A DNA stretch of 24,946 bases from assembly GCA_045598345.1 (NCBI GenBank), contig JAZLLX010000090.1:1-24946 (forward strand), given 5' to 3'. Source of the DNA: Phascolarctobacterium_B sp045598345. GTDB lineage: Bacteria > Bacillota > Negativicutes > Acidaminococcales > Acidaminococcaceae. Below, in pieces: positions 13,823 to 21,467 of the stretch. Each line of letters starts with the position of its first letter. The first letter of the stretch is position 1. Both the position numbers and the translations under genes were made by a program. Under the pieces are notes generated by a model. It was given only the letters and a program-made list of their open reading frames with translations, did no database searches and was not told the DNA's origin.

Positions 13823-14008
13823 TTGGCTAAGAAAGCATTGATTGAAAAATGGAAAGCTGAACCGAAGTACGAAGTTCGCCGCTACAACCGTTGCAAGATT
13901 TGCGGCAGACCTCATGCTTATATGCGTAAGTTCGGCATTTGCCGTATCTGTTTCCGTGAATACGCCTACAAGGGCGCAATTCCCGGTGTAACGAAGGCAA
14001 GCTGGTAA
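13823..14008 (+). CDS. rpsZ: 30S ribosomal protein S14 type Z (zinc form), 61 aa, TTG start
   Basis: TTG at 13823 gives MAKKALIEKWKAEPKYEVRRYN, the standard N-terminus of short S14, with AAGGAGG ten or so bases before it; the upstream ATG 13796 lies in rplE and adds foreign residues. The zinc site is CKICGRPHAYMRKFGICRIC (C24, C27, C40, C43), ending in GVTKASW. The 61-residue zinc form is typical of Gram-positive and related bacteria. Also called rpsN. Confidence 0.95.
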   Translation: MAKKALIEKWKAEPKYEVRRYNRCKICGRPHAYMRKFGICRICFREYAYKGAIPGVTKASW

Positions 14009-14032
14009 AGAGAGGAAGGAGGACTTTTAAGA

Positions 14033-14431
14033 ATGGTTATGACTGATCCTATTGCCGATATGCTGACCCGTATCCGCAATGCAAACTCTGTTCATCATGA
14101 AAAAGTTACTATCCCCGCCAGCAAGGTTAAAACGGCTATCGCTGAGATTTTGAAGAACGAGGGATATATTAAGGACTTTGAAATGGGAACCGAAAACAAC
14201 CATCCTGTTATGACCGTCAGTTTGAAATACGGCCCCAATCAGGAAAAGGTTATTACAGGTATCAAAAGAATTTCCAAACCCGGTTTGAGAATCTATATGC
14301 AAACCGACGAGTTGCCCAAAGTGTTGGGCGGACTTGGTATTGCACTGGTTTCCACAAGCCAGGGAATGATGACCGACAAGGCGGCCCGTAAGGCAGGCCT
14401 GGGCGGTGAAGTTATTGCTTACGTTTGGTAA
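14033..14431 (+). CDS. rpsH: 30S ribosomal protein S8, 132 aa
   Basis: MTDPIADMLTRIRNANSVHHEKV begins two codons after the chosen ATG (14033). AAGGAGG (14016-14022) is 10 nt from 14033 and 16 nt from the second ATG at 14039, so 14033 is preferred. GLGIALVSTSQGMMTDKAARKAGLGGEVIAYVW is the conserved C-terminal rRNA-binding part. In E. coli S8 represses the spc operon. 15 nt before rplF. Confidence 0.96.
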   Translation: MVMTDPIADMLTRIRNANSVHHEKVTIPASKVKTAIAEILKNEGYIKDFEMGTENNHPVMTVSLKYGPNQEKVITGIKRISKPGLRIYMQTDELPKVLGGLGIALVSTSQGMMTDKAARKAGLGGEVIAYVW

Positions 14432-14446
14432 TGGAGGTAGGTTAAG

Positions 14447-14992
14447 ATGTCAAGAATTGGTAAAAAACCCATCACCGTACCCGCAGGCGTAACGGTGACA
14501 ATTGAAGACAATCTGGTAAAGGTTAAGGGTCCCAAGGGGGAACTGCAACGCCAGATTTCCAAAAAAATGAAACTGACTTTGGATAACGGTGTTCTCACTG
14601 TTGAAAGGCCAAATGATGAAAAAGAAAGTGTAGCACTCCATGGTTTGAGCCGTACTCTTATCAATAACATGGTTGTGGGAGTTACCACCGGTTATTCTAA
14701 GACATTGGAGATTGTGGGCGTGGGTTACCGTGCGGCATTGCAGGGCAAGGCCATCAACTTCAATCTGGGCTTCAGCCATCCCTGTGTTAAGGAACCGCCT
14801 GAAGGTATTACCTTTGCAGTTCCCCAACCGACACAGATTGTAGTGAGCGGTGCGGACAAGGAACTGGTTGGTGCGGTGGCGGCAGATATTCGCACTTTGC
14901 GTTTGCCTGAACCTTATAAAGGAAAAGGCATCCGTTACCAGGGTGAATATGTTCGTCGTAAAGTCGGCAAGGCCGGCGCTAAGGGCAAGTAA
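14447..14992 (+). CDS. rplF: 50S ribosomal protein L6, 181 aa
   Basis: Starts MSRIGKKPITVPAGVTVTI and carries the second-domain signature RLPEPYKGKGIRYQGEYVRRKVGK (~152-175). Two repeated alpha/beta domains are apparent from GVTV..VKGPKG and GKAINFNLGFSHP. L6 lies near the factor-binding site close to the sarcin-ricin loop. Normal length. Weak GGAGGT site; 18 nt before the corrected rplR start. Confidence 0.97.
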   Translation: MSRIGKKPITVPAGVTVTIEDNLVKVKGPKGELQRQISKKMKLTLDNGVLTVERPNDEKESVALHGLSRTLINNMVVGVTTGYSKTLEIVGVGYRAALQGKAINFNLGFSHPCVKEPPEGITFAVPQPTQIVVSGADKELVGAVAADIRTLRLPEPYKGKGIRYQGEYVRRKVGKAGAKGK

Positions 14993-15010
14993 TAGGAAGG
15001 AGTGACGATT

Positions 15011-15373
15011 TTGTTTAATAAAGTGGACAAGAACGCTAAGCGCGTAAAACGTCATGGCAGGGTGCGTAGATATATTCAGGGCACCGCCGAAATTCCCCGC
15101 TTAAATGTGTTCCGCTCCTTAAGTAATATCTATGCGCAGATTATTGATGATGAAAGCGGCAAAACCTTGGTGGCGGCCAGCACCATTGAGAAATCTGTGA
15201 GAGAAACCTATGGCGGTAACGTTGAGGCGGCCAAAGTGGTGGGCAAGGCAATTGCGGAAAAAGCTTTGGCAAAGGGCATTAAAAATGTAGTGTTTGACCG
15301 TGGCGGATATCTGTATCACGGCCGTGTGAAAGCATTGGCAGAGGCAGCCCGTGAGGCCGGCCTTGAATTCTAA
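15011..15373 (+). CDS. rplR: 50S ribosomal protein L18, 120 aa, TTG start
   Basis: A GTG at 15002 overlaps the ribosome binding site itself, so it cannot be the start. TTG 15011, 8 nt after AAGGAG (14997-15002), gives MFNKVDKNAKRVKRHGRVRRYIQG and a normal length of 120. Family segments: GTAEIPRLNVFRSLSNIYAQIID and the C-terminal FDRGGYLYHGRVKALAEAAREAGLEF. L18 carries 5S rRNA into the 50S subunit together with L5. Confidence 0.93.
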   Translation: MFNKVDKNAKRVKRHGRVRRYIQGTAEIPRLNVFRSLSNIYAQIIDDESGKTLVAASTIEKSVRETYGGNVEAAKVVGKAIAEKALAKGIKNVVFDRGGYLYHGRVKALAEAAREAGLEF

Positions 15374-15390
15374 GAAAGGAGGAATGACAA

Positions 15391-16038
15391 GTGGCTGAAG
15401 AAGAAAAGAAAGAAGTTCAAGCGGAAAAAGCTGAAGTGAAAGAAGTGAAGGAAGTAAAAGAGCAAAAAGGACAAAGAACAGAACAACGCGGCGAGCGCAA
15501 GCCCCGTGGCCGTAAGAATGAACGTCGTGACCGCAAGGACCGTCGTGAAGACAAAGAGCAGAACGATATGATTGAGAAGATGGTTTTCCTGAACCGTTGT
15601 GCAAAAGTTGTTAAAGGCGGCCGTCGTTACTCCTTTGCGGCGTTGATGGTTGTCGGTGACGGCAAAGGTCATGTAGGCATGGGTTTGGGCAAGGCGGCAG
15701 AAGTTCCTGAAGCAGTACGCAAAGGAATTGAAGATGCCAAAAAGTCCATGATTAATGTTCCCAGGGTTGGCACCACCATTCCTCATGAAAACATCGGTGT
15801 TTTCGGTGCGGGCAGAGTGCTTTTGAAACCCGCCAGCAAAGGTACCGGTGTTATTGCGGGGGGTCCCGTGCGTGCCGTATTAGAGTGTGCGGGCATCAGT
15901 GATATTCTCACCAAGTCCCAAGGCAGCGCTAATGCAGGTAACATCGTGCGTGCCACCATTGAAGCGTTGAAGAGTTTGAAATCTGCTGAAGGCGTTGCCG
16001 CTTTGCGTGGCAAGACCGTGGCAGAAATTGTAGGTTGA
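15391..16038 (+). CDS. rpsE: 30S ribosomal protein S5 with a long charged N-terminal extension, 215 aa, GTG start
   Basis: The S5 core (MIEKMVFLNRCAKVVKGGRRYSF onward, from residue 60) includes VVGDGKGHVGMGLGKA and AGGPVRAVLECAGISDILTKS. Ahead of it lie ~59 residues almost wholly of E, K, R, Q and D, including a threefold EVK unit at ~15-23 (three 9-nt repeats in the DNA). GTG 15391 is chosen because AAAGGAGG stands before it and there is no such site before ATG 15568. The core alone would be about 156 residues, close to Bacillus S5 (166). The extension is expected to be disordered; its role is unknown. Confidence 0.93.
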   Translation: MAEEEKKEVQAEKAEVKEVKEVKEQKGQRTEQRGERKPRGRKNERRDRKDRREDKEQNDMIEKMVFLNRCAKVVKGGRRYSFAALMVVGDGKGHVGMGLGKAAEVPEAVRKGIEDAKKSMINVPRVGTTIPHENIGVFGAGRVLLKPASKGTGVIAGGPVRAVLECAGISDILTKSQGSANAGNIVRATIEALKSLKSAEGVAALRGKTVAEIVG

Positions 16039-16054
16039 TTGGAGGAAATTGATT

Positions 16055-16234
16055 ATGGCAAAGCTTAAAATTACTTTGGTAAAAAGCGTAATCGGTTATA
16101 CCGAAGATCAAAAATTGACTGTACGGGCTTTGGGATTGAGAAAAATCAACACCAGTGCCGTACAGGAGGATAACCCTGTTATCCGCGGGATGATTCACAA
16201 AGTGCAGCATCTCGTTAAAGTTGAGAATGCTTAA
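16055..16234 (+). CDS. rpmD: 50S ribosomal protein L30, 59 aa
   Basis: ATG 16055 gives MAKLKITLVKSVIGYTEDQKLTVRALGL, the family start, 9 nt after GGAGG (16041-16045); the TTG six bases earlier is too close to that site. RKINTSAVQEDNPVIRGMIHKVQHLVKVE completes a standard 59-residue bacterial L30. 16 nt after rpsE, 11 nt before rplO. Confidence 0.95.
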   Translation: MAKLKITLVKSVIGYTEDQKLTVRALGLRKINTSAVQEDNPVIRGMIHKVQHLVKVENA

Positions 16235-16245
16235 GGAGGAGAAGG

Positions 16246-16686
16246 ATGTACTTACATGAACTGGCACCCGCTGAGGGTTCCCAAAGAAAACACATCCGTG
16301 TAGGTCGTGGCCTGGGCTCCGGCTTTGGCAAAACCTCCGGTAAAGGCCAAAAAGGTCAACATTCCCGTTCCGGCGGTGTTAAGCGTCCCGGTTTTGAAGG
16401 CGGCCAGCGCCCTCTCTACCTGCGTTTGCCGAAACGCGGATTCTATAACAAGTTCGGTAAAGAGTACACCGAACTTAATGTTAGTGTTTTGAACCGTTTT
16501 GACGACGATACCACTGTGGATGCCATTCTTCTGATTGAAGAAGGCGTGGTAAAGGATGTCAGGGACGGTATCCGGATTCTTGGCAAGGGTGAACTGACCA
16601 AAAAACTCACCGTGCAGGCGGCCGGATTCAGCAAAGCGGCTGAAGAAAAGATTTTGGCCGCAGGCGGTAAAGTAGAGGTTATTTGA
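16246..16686 (+). CDS. rplO: 50S ribosomal protein L15, 146 aa
   Basis: MYLHELAPAEGSQRKHIRVGRGLGSGFGKTSGKGQKGQ is the glycine-rich N-terminal arm that threads into 23S rRNA (family start is usually MxLhdL.P). GFEGGQRPLYLRLPKRGF and the C-terminal AGFSKAAEEKILAAGGKVEVI follow. Length 146 is exact. L15 is a late assembly protein. AAGGAGGAG precedes the ATG; secY follows after 27 nt, as in nearly all bacteria. Confidence 0.97.
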   Translation: MYLHELAPAEGSQRKHIRVGRGLGSGFGKTSGKGQKGQHSRSGGVKRPGFEGGQRPLYLRLPKRGFYNKFGKEYTELNVSVLNRFDDDTTVDAILLIEEGVVKDVRDGIRILGKGELTKKLTVQAAGFSKAAEEKILAAGGKVEVI

Positions 16687-16713
16687 GAACTTTCTGCAAG
16701 AAAGAGGTAATCA

Positions 16714-17970
16714 ATGTTATCTGAATTTGCAAATGGTTTCAAAGTAACAGAGCTCAGAAACAGGGTGATATTTACACTGGTAATGTTCTGCTTCTTCCGT
16801 TTGGGGGCGCATATTCCGGTGCCGGGGGTGAACCCGGAAATTATTGAACAACTTTTCAACAGCGGAAGTTTGTTCGGTATGCTGGATATGTTCAGCGGCG
16901 GCGCCTTGAGTAAATTTTCCATCTTTGCTATGAGCATTACCCCATACATTAATGCTTCAATTATTCTTCAACTTTTGAAGGCGGTAGTCCCGGTTTTGGA
17001 CCAGTGGTCCAAGGAAGGGGAAGAGGGCTTTAAGAAGACGAACAAGCTGACCCGTCAGTTCACAGTTGTTCTGTGTTTTGTGCAGGCGTTCGGCATGGCT
17101 TACGGCCTCCGTATGGCAATCAATAACCCGGGCATTGCGTCAATGCTTCTGATTGCCCTGACCCTTACAGCAGGAACCATGCTCCTTATGTGGATTGGCG
17201 AACAGATGACTGTCAAAGGTCTTGGAAACGGTATTTCGCTCATCATCTTCGCGGGTATCGTCAGTCGTCTTCCGGACGGGTTGAAAGTAATTTATGAATA
17301 CCTGAATGCGGGCACAGTCAATCTGGTGAATGTGATCTTGTTCGCGGTGCTTGCCCTGGTCATAATCATTTTTGTAATTATGATTACGGAGGGGATTCGC
17401 AAGATTCCCATTCAGTATGCCAAACGCATTGTGGGTCACAAGTCCTATGGTGGTTCCAGCAGTTACCTGCCTATGAAAATAAACCAGGCAAACGTTATTC
17501 CGGTCATTTTCGCATCCAGTGTGCTGATGTTTCCGGCTACGGTTGCACAGTTTGTGAATGTGCCGGCGGTAAGGAGTTTTGCCGAGTACCTTCGCTGGGG
17601 CAGTCCGCTGCAAACCACTCTTTATGTAATCCTGATTATCTTTTTCACTTTCTTCTACACGGCGGTTATGATGAATATCAAAGACCTGAGCGAGAATTTG
17701 AAAAAGAACGGCGGATTTATTCCCGGAGTAAGGCCGGGACAGCCCACAGCGGACTATCTTGACGGTGTTATGAGCCGCATAACCATGGCAGGGGCAATAT
17801 TCTTAGCCATTATTGCGTTGACGCCGAATGTCGTCGCTGGAATTACCCATATCGAAGGCATTTACTTTGGCGGCACAGCCCTGCTGATTGTGGTGGCGGT
17901 GGCTCTGGATACACTCAAACAAGCGGAAAGTATGGTAATCATGAGGCATTATCATGGTTTCATGAAGTAG
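16714..17970 (+). CDS. secY: Protein translocase subunit SecY, 418 aa
   Basis: The channel-forming subunit of the Sec translocon in the inner membrane. The N-terminus TELRNRVIFTLVMFCFFRLGAHIPVPGV leads into TM1 and the plug region (GSLFGMLDMFSGGALSKFSIFAMSITPYINASII). Ten hydrophobic segments can be followed to the end MVIMRHYHGFMK. The cytosolic loop RKIPIQYAKRIVGHKSYGGSSSYLPMKINQANVIPVIFASS and the late loop KNGGFIPGVRPGQPTADYL contain the conserved arginines that meet SecA and the ribosome. Length 418 is slightly short but usual for Firmicutes. AAGAGG is a modest binding site; adk follows after 8 nt. Confidence 0.97.
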   Translation: MLSEFANGFKVTELRNRVIFTLVMFCFFRLGAHIPVPGVNPEIIEQLFNSGSLFGMLDMFSGGALSKFSIFAMSITPYINASIILQLLKAVVPVLDQWSKEGEEGFKKTNKLTRQFTVVLCFVQAFGMAYGLRMAINNPGIASMLLIALTLTAGTMLLMWIGEQMTVKGLGNGISLIIFAGIVSRLPDGLKVIYEYLNAGTVNLVNVILFAVLALVIIIFVIMITEGIRKIPIQYAKRIVGHKSYGGSSSYLPMKINQANVIPVIFASSVLMFPATVAQFVNVPAVRSFAEYLRWGSPLQTTLYVILIIFFTFFYTAVMMNIKDLSENLKKNGGFIPGVRPGQPTADYLDGVMSRITMAGAIFLAIIALTPNVVAGITHIEGIYFGGTALLIVVAVALDTLKQAESMVIMRHYHGFMK

Positions 17971-17978
17971 GAGGAATT

Positions 17979-18626
17979 ATGTATATTCTATTAATGGGAC
18001 CTCCGGGTGCAGGTAAGGGCACCCAAGCGGAACGGCTTATTAAGGATTTCAAACTCCCCCATATCTCCACCGGGGATATGTTCCGGGCGGCAGTAAAGGC
18101 CGGCACGGAAATGGGGAAAGAGGCAAAAAAATATATGGATGCAGGCGGCCTGGTTCCGGACGAAGTGACTATCGGCATTGTCAGGGAAGGACTGGCAAAG
18201 CCGGAATGTGCAAAAGATTTTATGCTGGACGGGTTCCCCCGCACCTTGGACCAGGCGGTTGCCCTGGACAAGATTATGGCCGATATGGGAAAGAAACTGG
18301 ATGTGGTGCTGAACATCACAGTGCCGGATTCCGAACTGATTGGCCGGGTGACGGGCAGACGCATTTGCAAAGAATGCGGCGCGACCTATCACGAAAAATT
18401 CAACCCCACCAAAGTTGCGGGCAAGTGTGACAAATGCGGCGGGGAACTGTATCAGCGTGATGATGATAAAAGCGAAACGGTCAAGAACCGTTTGCAAGCT
18501 TATCATTCCCAAACAGAACCTCTCTTTGACTATTACAAAAAAGCAGGCAATTACAGAGAAGTGGACGGCTTGCAGGACATTGAGAAGGTTTATGCGGATG
18601 TTAAGCAGGCGTTAGGCAGGGCATAA
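17979..18626 (+). CDS. adk: Adenylate kinase with zinc-binding LID domain, 215 aa
   Basis: Interconverts ATP + AMP and 2 ADP. The P-loop GPPGAGKGT spans residues 7-15, TGDMFRA the AMP site (31-37), and LDGFPRT (83-89) is the family signature. The LID holds four cysteines, C130-x2-C133 and C150-x2-C153, the structural zinc site found in Gram-positive enzymes. Ends VYADVKQALGRA. Downstream, the usual methionine aminopeptidase gene map is missing: infA follows after only 13 nt. Confidence 0.97.
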   Translation: MYILLMGPPGAGKGTQAERLIKDFKLPHISTGDMFRAAVKAGTEMGKEAKKYMDAGGLVPDEVTIGIVREGLAKPECAKDFMLDGFPRTLDQAVALDKIMADMGKKLDVVLNITVPDSELIGRVTGRRICKECGATYHEKFNPTKVAGKCDKCGGELYQRDDDKSETVKNRLQAYHSQTEPLFDYYKKAGNYREVDGLQDIEKVYADVKQALGRA

Positions 18627-18639
18627 GGAGGAAGCCGGA

Positions 18640-18858
18640 ATGTCGAAACAAGATGTTATCGAGGTTACGGGAGTAATTCTTGAATCGTTGCCAAACGCAA
18701 TGTTCAAAGTTGAGCTGGAAAACAAACATGTGATTCTGGCCCATATCAGCGGTAAAATTCGTATGAATTTTATAAAGATTCTTCCCGGGGACAAGGTTAC
18801 GGTGGAACTTACCCCCTATGACCTGAACCGGGGCAGAATCACCTATCGTTTTAAGTGA
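18640..18858 (+). CDS. infA: Translation initiation factor IF-1, 72 aa
   Basis: MSKQDVIEVTGVILESLPNAMFKVELENKHVILAHISGKIRMNFIKILPGDKVTVELTPYDLNRGRITYRFK is not quoted in full here: the protein starts MSKQDVIEVTG and ends DLNRGRITYRFK, the OB-fold signature, with exactly the family length of 72. It binds the A site of the 30S subunit during initiation. GGAGGAAG precedes the ATG; rpmJ follows after 19 nt. Confidence 0.97.
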   Translation: MSKQDVIEVTGVILESLPNAMFKVELENKHVILAHISGKIRMNFIKILPGDKVTVELTPYDLNRGRITYRFK

Positions 18859-18877
18859 TTACAGGAGGAAAACGTAA

Positions 18878-18991
18878 ATGAAAGTTAGACCATCTGTAAA
18901 ACCGATTTGTGAAAAGTGCAAGGTTATCAAACGCAAGGGCAAAGTAATGGTCATTTGCGAAAATCCCAAGCACAAGCAAAAACAAGGTTAA
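18878..18991 (+). CDS. rpmJ: 50S ribosomal protein L36, zinc form, 37 aa
   Basis: A very short gene with ATG at 18878 and TAA at 18989-18991, preceded by AGGAGG. The protein starts MKVRPSVKPICEKCKVIKRK and ends NPKHKQKQG. Zinc ligands C11, C14, C27 and H32 are all present, so this is the zinc-binding (C+) form. The size of 37 residues and place between infA and rpsM are exactly as expected. Confidence 0.97.
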   Translation: MKVRPSVKPICEKCKVIKRKGKVMVICENPKHKQKQG

Positions 18992-19005
18992 GAGGAGGTA
19001 AAAGA

Positions 19006-19377
19006 ATGGCTCGTATTAGTGGTGTGGATTTGCCCAGAGACAAACGCATCGAGTATGCACTTCCCTACATTTATGGTATTGGCTTGACCATTTCCCGTCA
19101 GATTCTTGCCAAAACCGGTATCAGTCCTGATACCCGTGTGCGTGACCTGACTGAGGAAGAAGTTGCCAAGATCCGTGAAGTGATTGAAAAAGACGAAATC
19201 AAAGTTGAAGGTGATTTGCGTCGTGAAGAACAGATGAACATCAAACGGCTGATTGAAATTGGCAGTTATCGTGGCCGCCGTCACCGTGCCGGTTTGCCTG
19301 TTCGCGGACAAAACACCAAGAATAATGCCCGTACACGCAAAGGTCCGAAAAAGACCCCGGGCGCAAAGAAGAAATAA
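19006..19377 (+). CDS. rpsM: 30S ribosomal protein S13, 123 aa
   Basis: The open frame extends upstream to 18916 within rpmJ, but ATG 19006 with GAGGAGG just before it gives MARISGVDLPRDKRIEYALPYIYGIG, the conserved start. The C-terminal part has GSYRGRRHRAGLPVRGQNTKNNARTRKGP, the tail that reaches the P-site tRNA. Length 123 is typical. 14 nt after rpmJ and 17 nt before rpsK. Confidence 0.96.
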   Translation: MARISGVDLPRDKRIEYALPYIYGIGLTISRQILAKTGISPDTRVRDLTEEEVAKIREVIEKDEIKVEGDLRREEQMNIKRLIEIGSYRGRRHRAGLPVRGQNTKNNARTRKGPKKTPGAKKK

Positions 19378-19394
19378 GGAAGGAGTGATTCAAT

Positions 19395-19778
19395 TTGGCA
19401 GGTAGATCTGGTAAGAAAAAGGTAGTCAGAAAAGTTGCGACAGGTGTTGTACACATCCGCAGCACTTTCAATAATACCATTGTTACAATTTCCGATACGG
19501 ACGGCAGAGTGTTGGCGTGGGCCAGTGCAGGCGAAATGGGTTTCCGTGGCAGCCGCAAATCTACTCCTTTTGCAGCACAAATGGCAGCGGAGACAGCAGT
19601 AAAAAATGCTGCGGACTATGGCCTGAAAGAAGTGGCTGTTTATGTAAAAGGCCCGGGAGCAGGGCGTGAGTCCGCAATCCGTGCTTTGCAGGCAGGCGGT
19701 TTGGAAATCACTGCAATCAGGGATGTAACACCAATCCCCCACAATGGTTGCCGTCCGCCCAAGCGTCGTCGCGTATAA
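19395..19778 (+). CDS. rpsK: 30S ribosomal protein S11, 127 aa, TTG start
   Basis: TTG at 19395 gives MAGRSGKKKVVRKVATGVVHIRSTFNNTIVTISD; AAGGAGTGATT lies about 10 nt before. Signature GKKK start, then PFAAQMAAETAVKNAADYGLKEV, VKGPGAGRESAIRALQAGGLEI and the ending TPIPHNGCRPPKRRRV. S11 forms the platform of the 30S subunit at the E site. No in-frame ATG fits better. Confidence 0.94.
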   Translation: MAGRSGKKKVVRKVATGVVHIRSTFNNTIVTISDTDGRVLAWASAGEMGFRGSRKSTPFAAQMAAETAVKNAADYGLKEVAVYVKGPGAGRESAIRALQAGGLEITAIRDVTPIPHNGCRPPKRRRV

Positions 19779-19792
19779 TGAGGAGGTAGAAT

Positions 19793-20386
19793 ATGGCATT
19801 AGAAAAAGGCCCCGTTTTGAAGCGTTGCCGCAGCCTGGGTTTGGCACCTCAATTTTTGGGCGTAAACAAGGAATCCAAACGGCAACCCCGCCGTTTGCTG
19901 AAAAAGAAAAGTGAATACGGCATTCAGTTAAACGAAAAGCAGAAAGCAAAATTCATTTATGGTGTGCTGGAGCGCCAGTTCCGCAGCTATTATGAAAAAG
20001 CAAAGAAGATTGAAGGCGTAACCGGCACCAATTTGCTGGTTTTGCTTGAACGCCGTCTTGACAATGTGGTGTACCGTATGGGCTTGGCAACAACCCGCCG
20101 CCAGTCCCGTCAGGTTGTCCGTCACGGCCACATTGCAGTAAATGGCAAGAGAGTGGACATTCCCTCTGCTTTGGTCCGCACAGGTGATGTTGTCACTGTT
20201 GCAGAATCAAGCAGGTCCAAAGAATATTTTAAAGGGATGGATGAAAAACTTGCTAAAGTTGCCGTCCCTGCTTGGTTGGAACTTGATGTGGCTAATTTGG
20301 GCGCAAAAGTTGCACGTTATCCGCAACGGGAAGAAATTGACGTACCTATTGAAGAGCATTTCATCGTCGAATTGTACTCCAAGTAA
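19793..20386 (+). CDS. rpsD: 30S ribosomal protein S4, zinc-free form, 197 aa
   Basis: The C-terminal S4 RNA-binding domain reads LERRLDNVVYRMGLATTRRQSRQVVRHGHIAVNGKRVDIPS (~82-122). The N-terminus has only one cysteine (C12), so the CxxC zinc knuckle of the C+ type is absent, and the length of 197 is slightly below the common 200-208. S4 starts 30S assembly and in many bacteria represses its own synthesis. The following 123-nt gap folds into a long stem and could be its target. TGAGGAGGT site. Confidence 0.96.
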   Translation: MALEKGPVLKRCRSLGLAPQFLGVNKESKRQPRRLLKKKSEYGIQLNEKQKAKFIYGVLERQFRSYYEKAKKIEGVTGTNLLVLLERRLDNVVYRMGLATTRRQSRQVVRHGHIAVNGKRVDIPSALVRTGDVVTVAESSRSKEYFKGMDEKLAKVAVPAWLELDVANLGAKVARYPQREEIDVPIEEHFIVELYSK

Positions 20387-20473
20387 CAATTAACCGTTAA
20401 AGTCACAGGGCGGAGAGTTGTGGCAGGCGTTTCTTCAGCGGGAAGCGGCACCATAACTGATGCAGTTAATTGT
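20386..20473 (+). promoter_or_regulatory. Long structured RNA element between rpsD and rpoA
   Basis: Three nested stems can be drawn: ACAATTAAC (20386-20394) with GTTAATTGT (20465-20473), fully paired; AGTTGTGG (20416-20423) with CCATAACT (20451-20458), one G-T pair; CGTTTCTT (20428-20435) with GGGAAGCG (20440-20447), with G-T pairs and a 4-nt loop. Together they make one extended hairpin ending 37 nt before the rpoA ATG. No T tract follows, so it is not a simple terminator. A link to S4 autoregulation or to RNA processing is inferred from position only. Confidence 0.55.
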
Positions 20474-20509
20474 TTGAATATTCATTGAATAAAGGGGGAG
20501 AGATACTAT

Positions 20510-21466
20510 ATGATCAAAGTAGTTAGACCTCATTTGCTTGAAAATTTTGTCAGTGAAGATAATACTTATGGCAGATTTGTTTGGGAACCTTTGGAGAGAG
20601 GATTCGGCATTACCCTTGGTAACAGTTTACGCAGGGTGCTTTTAAGTTCCCTGGACGGCTTGGCTGTTTATCAAATCAAAATTGACGGTATATTGCATGA
20701 ATTCACTTCCATCCCCGGTGTCAGGGAAGATGTCACCAACATTATCCTGAACATTAAGGGATTGAACCTCAAGCCCTTGGCGGACGATGTGGACGAAAAA
20801 GTTTTGCATCTTGAAGTGAAGGGCGAAGGGGAAGTGACCGCCAAAGATATCGAATGTCCGTCGGACATTGAGATATTGAATCCCGATTTACATATTGCCA
20901 CCCTGGACAGGGGCGGCCAACTGAAGATGGATATCTTCATAAACCGTGGAGTCGGCTATGTGCCGGCAGAACGGAACAAGAACGGAGATATAATCGGCAC
21001 TATTCCTGTGGACAGTATCTATGCGCCGGTATTGCGGGTCAAATTCGGTGTGACCAATGCCCGTGTAGGTAATGTTACCAATTATGACCGTCTGACCTTG
21101 GAAATTTGGACTGACGGCAGCATTGATCCTGTGGGGGCGGTGGACAAAGCCAGCGGCATTCTGAGAGAATATCTGGATATGTTCCGCACCACCCGTGACA
21201 TCATTCTGATGACGGACGAGGACGAGGAAGAAATAATAAGGGAAGATTCACAAAGAGCCATCAGCGTTGAGGACCTGGACCTTTCCGTGCGTAGCACCAA
21301 CTGCTTACGCAGGGCAGGTATCGGCACCATTGATGACCTCTGCAGGAGGACGGAAGACGACATGATGAAAATCCGTAATCTGGGCAGAAAATCATTGGAC
21401 GAAATTAAAAAGAAACTGTCCGGAATGGGCTTAGGATTCAAACTTGTGGACGCAGAGGAGGAATAA
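20510..21466 (+). CDS. rpoA: DNA-directed RNA polymerase subunit alpha, 318 aa
   Basis: The N-terminal domain (about 1-230) starts the dimer on which RNA polymerase assembles: WEPLERGFGITLGNSLRRVLLSSLDG (~25-50) is the conserved beta-contact region. A charged linker DEDEEEIIREDS leads into the C-terminal domain LDLSVRSTNCLRRAGIGTIDDL (~264-285), which keeps the arginine that touches UP elements in the promoter minor groove, and ends IRNLGRKSLDEIKKKLSGMGLGF. Normal length. AAAGGGGGAG precedes the ATG. Its stop is 1 nt before rplQ. Confidence 0.97.
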   Translation: MIKVVRPHLLENFVSEDNTYGRFVWEPLERGFGITLGNSLRRVLLSSLDGLAVYQIKIDGILHEFTSIPGVREDVTNIILNIKGLNLKPLADDVDEKVLHLEVKGEGEVTAKDIECPSDIEILNPDLHIATLDRGGQLKMDIFINRGVGYVPAERNKNGDIIGTIPVDSIYAPVLRVKFGVTNARVGNVTNYDRLTLEIWTDGSIDPVGAVDKASGILREYLDMFRTTRDIILMTDEDEEEIIREDSQRAISVEDLDLSVRSTNCLRRAGIGTIDDLCRRTEDDMMKIRNLGRKSLDEIKKKLSGMGLGFKLVDAEEE

Positions 21467-21467
21467 A

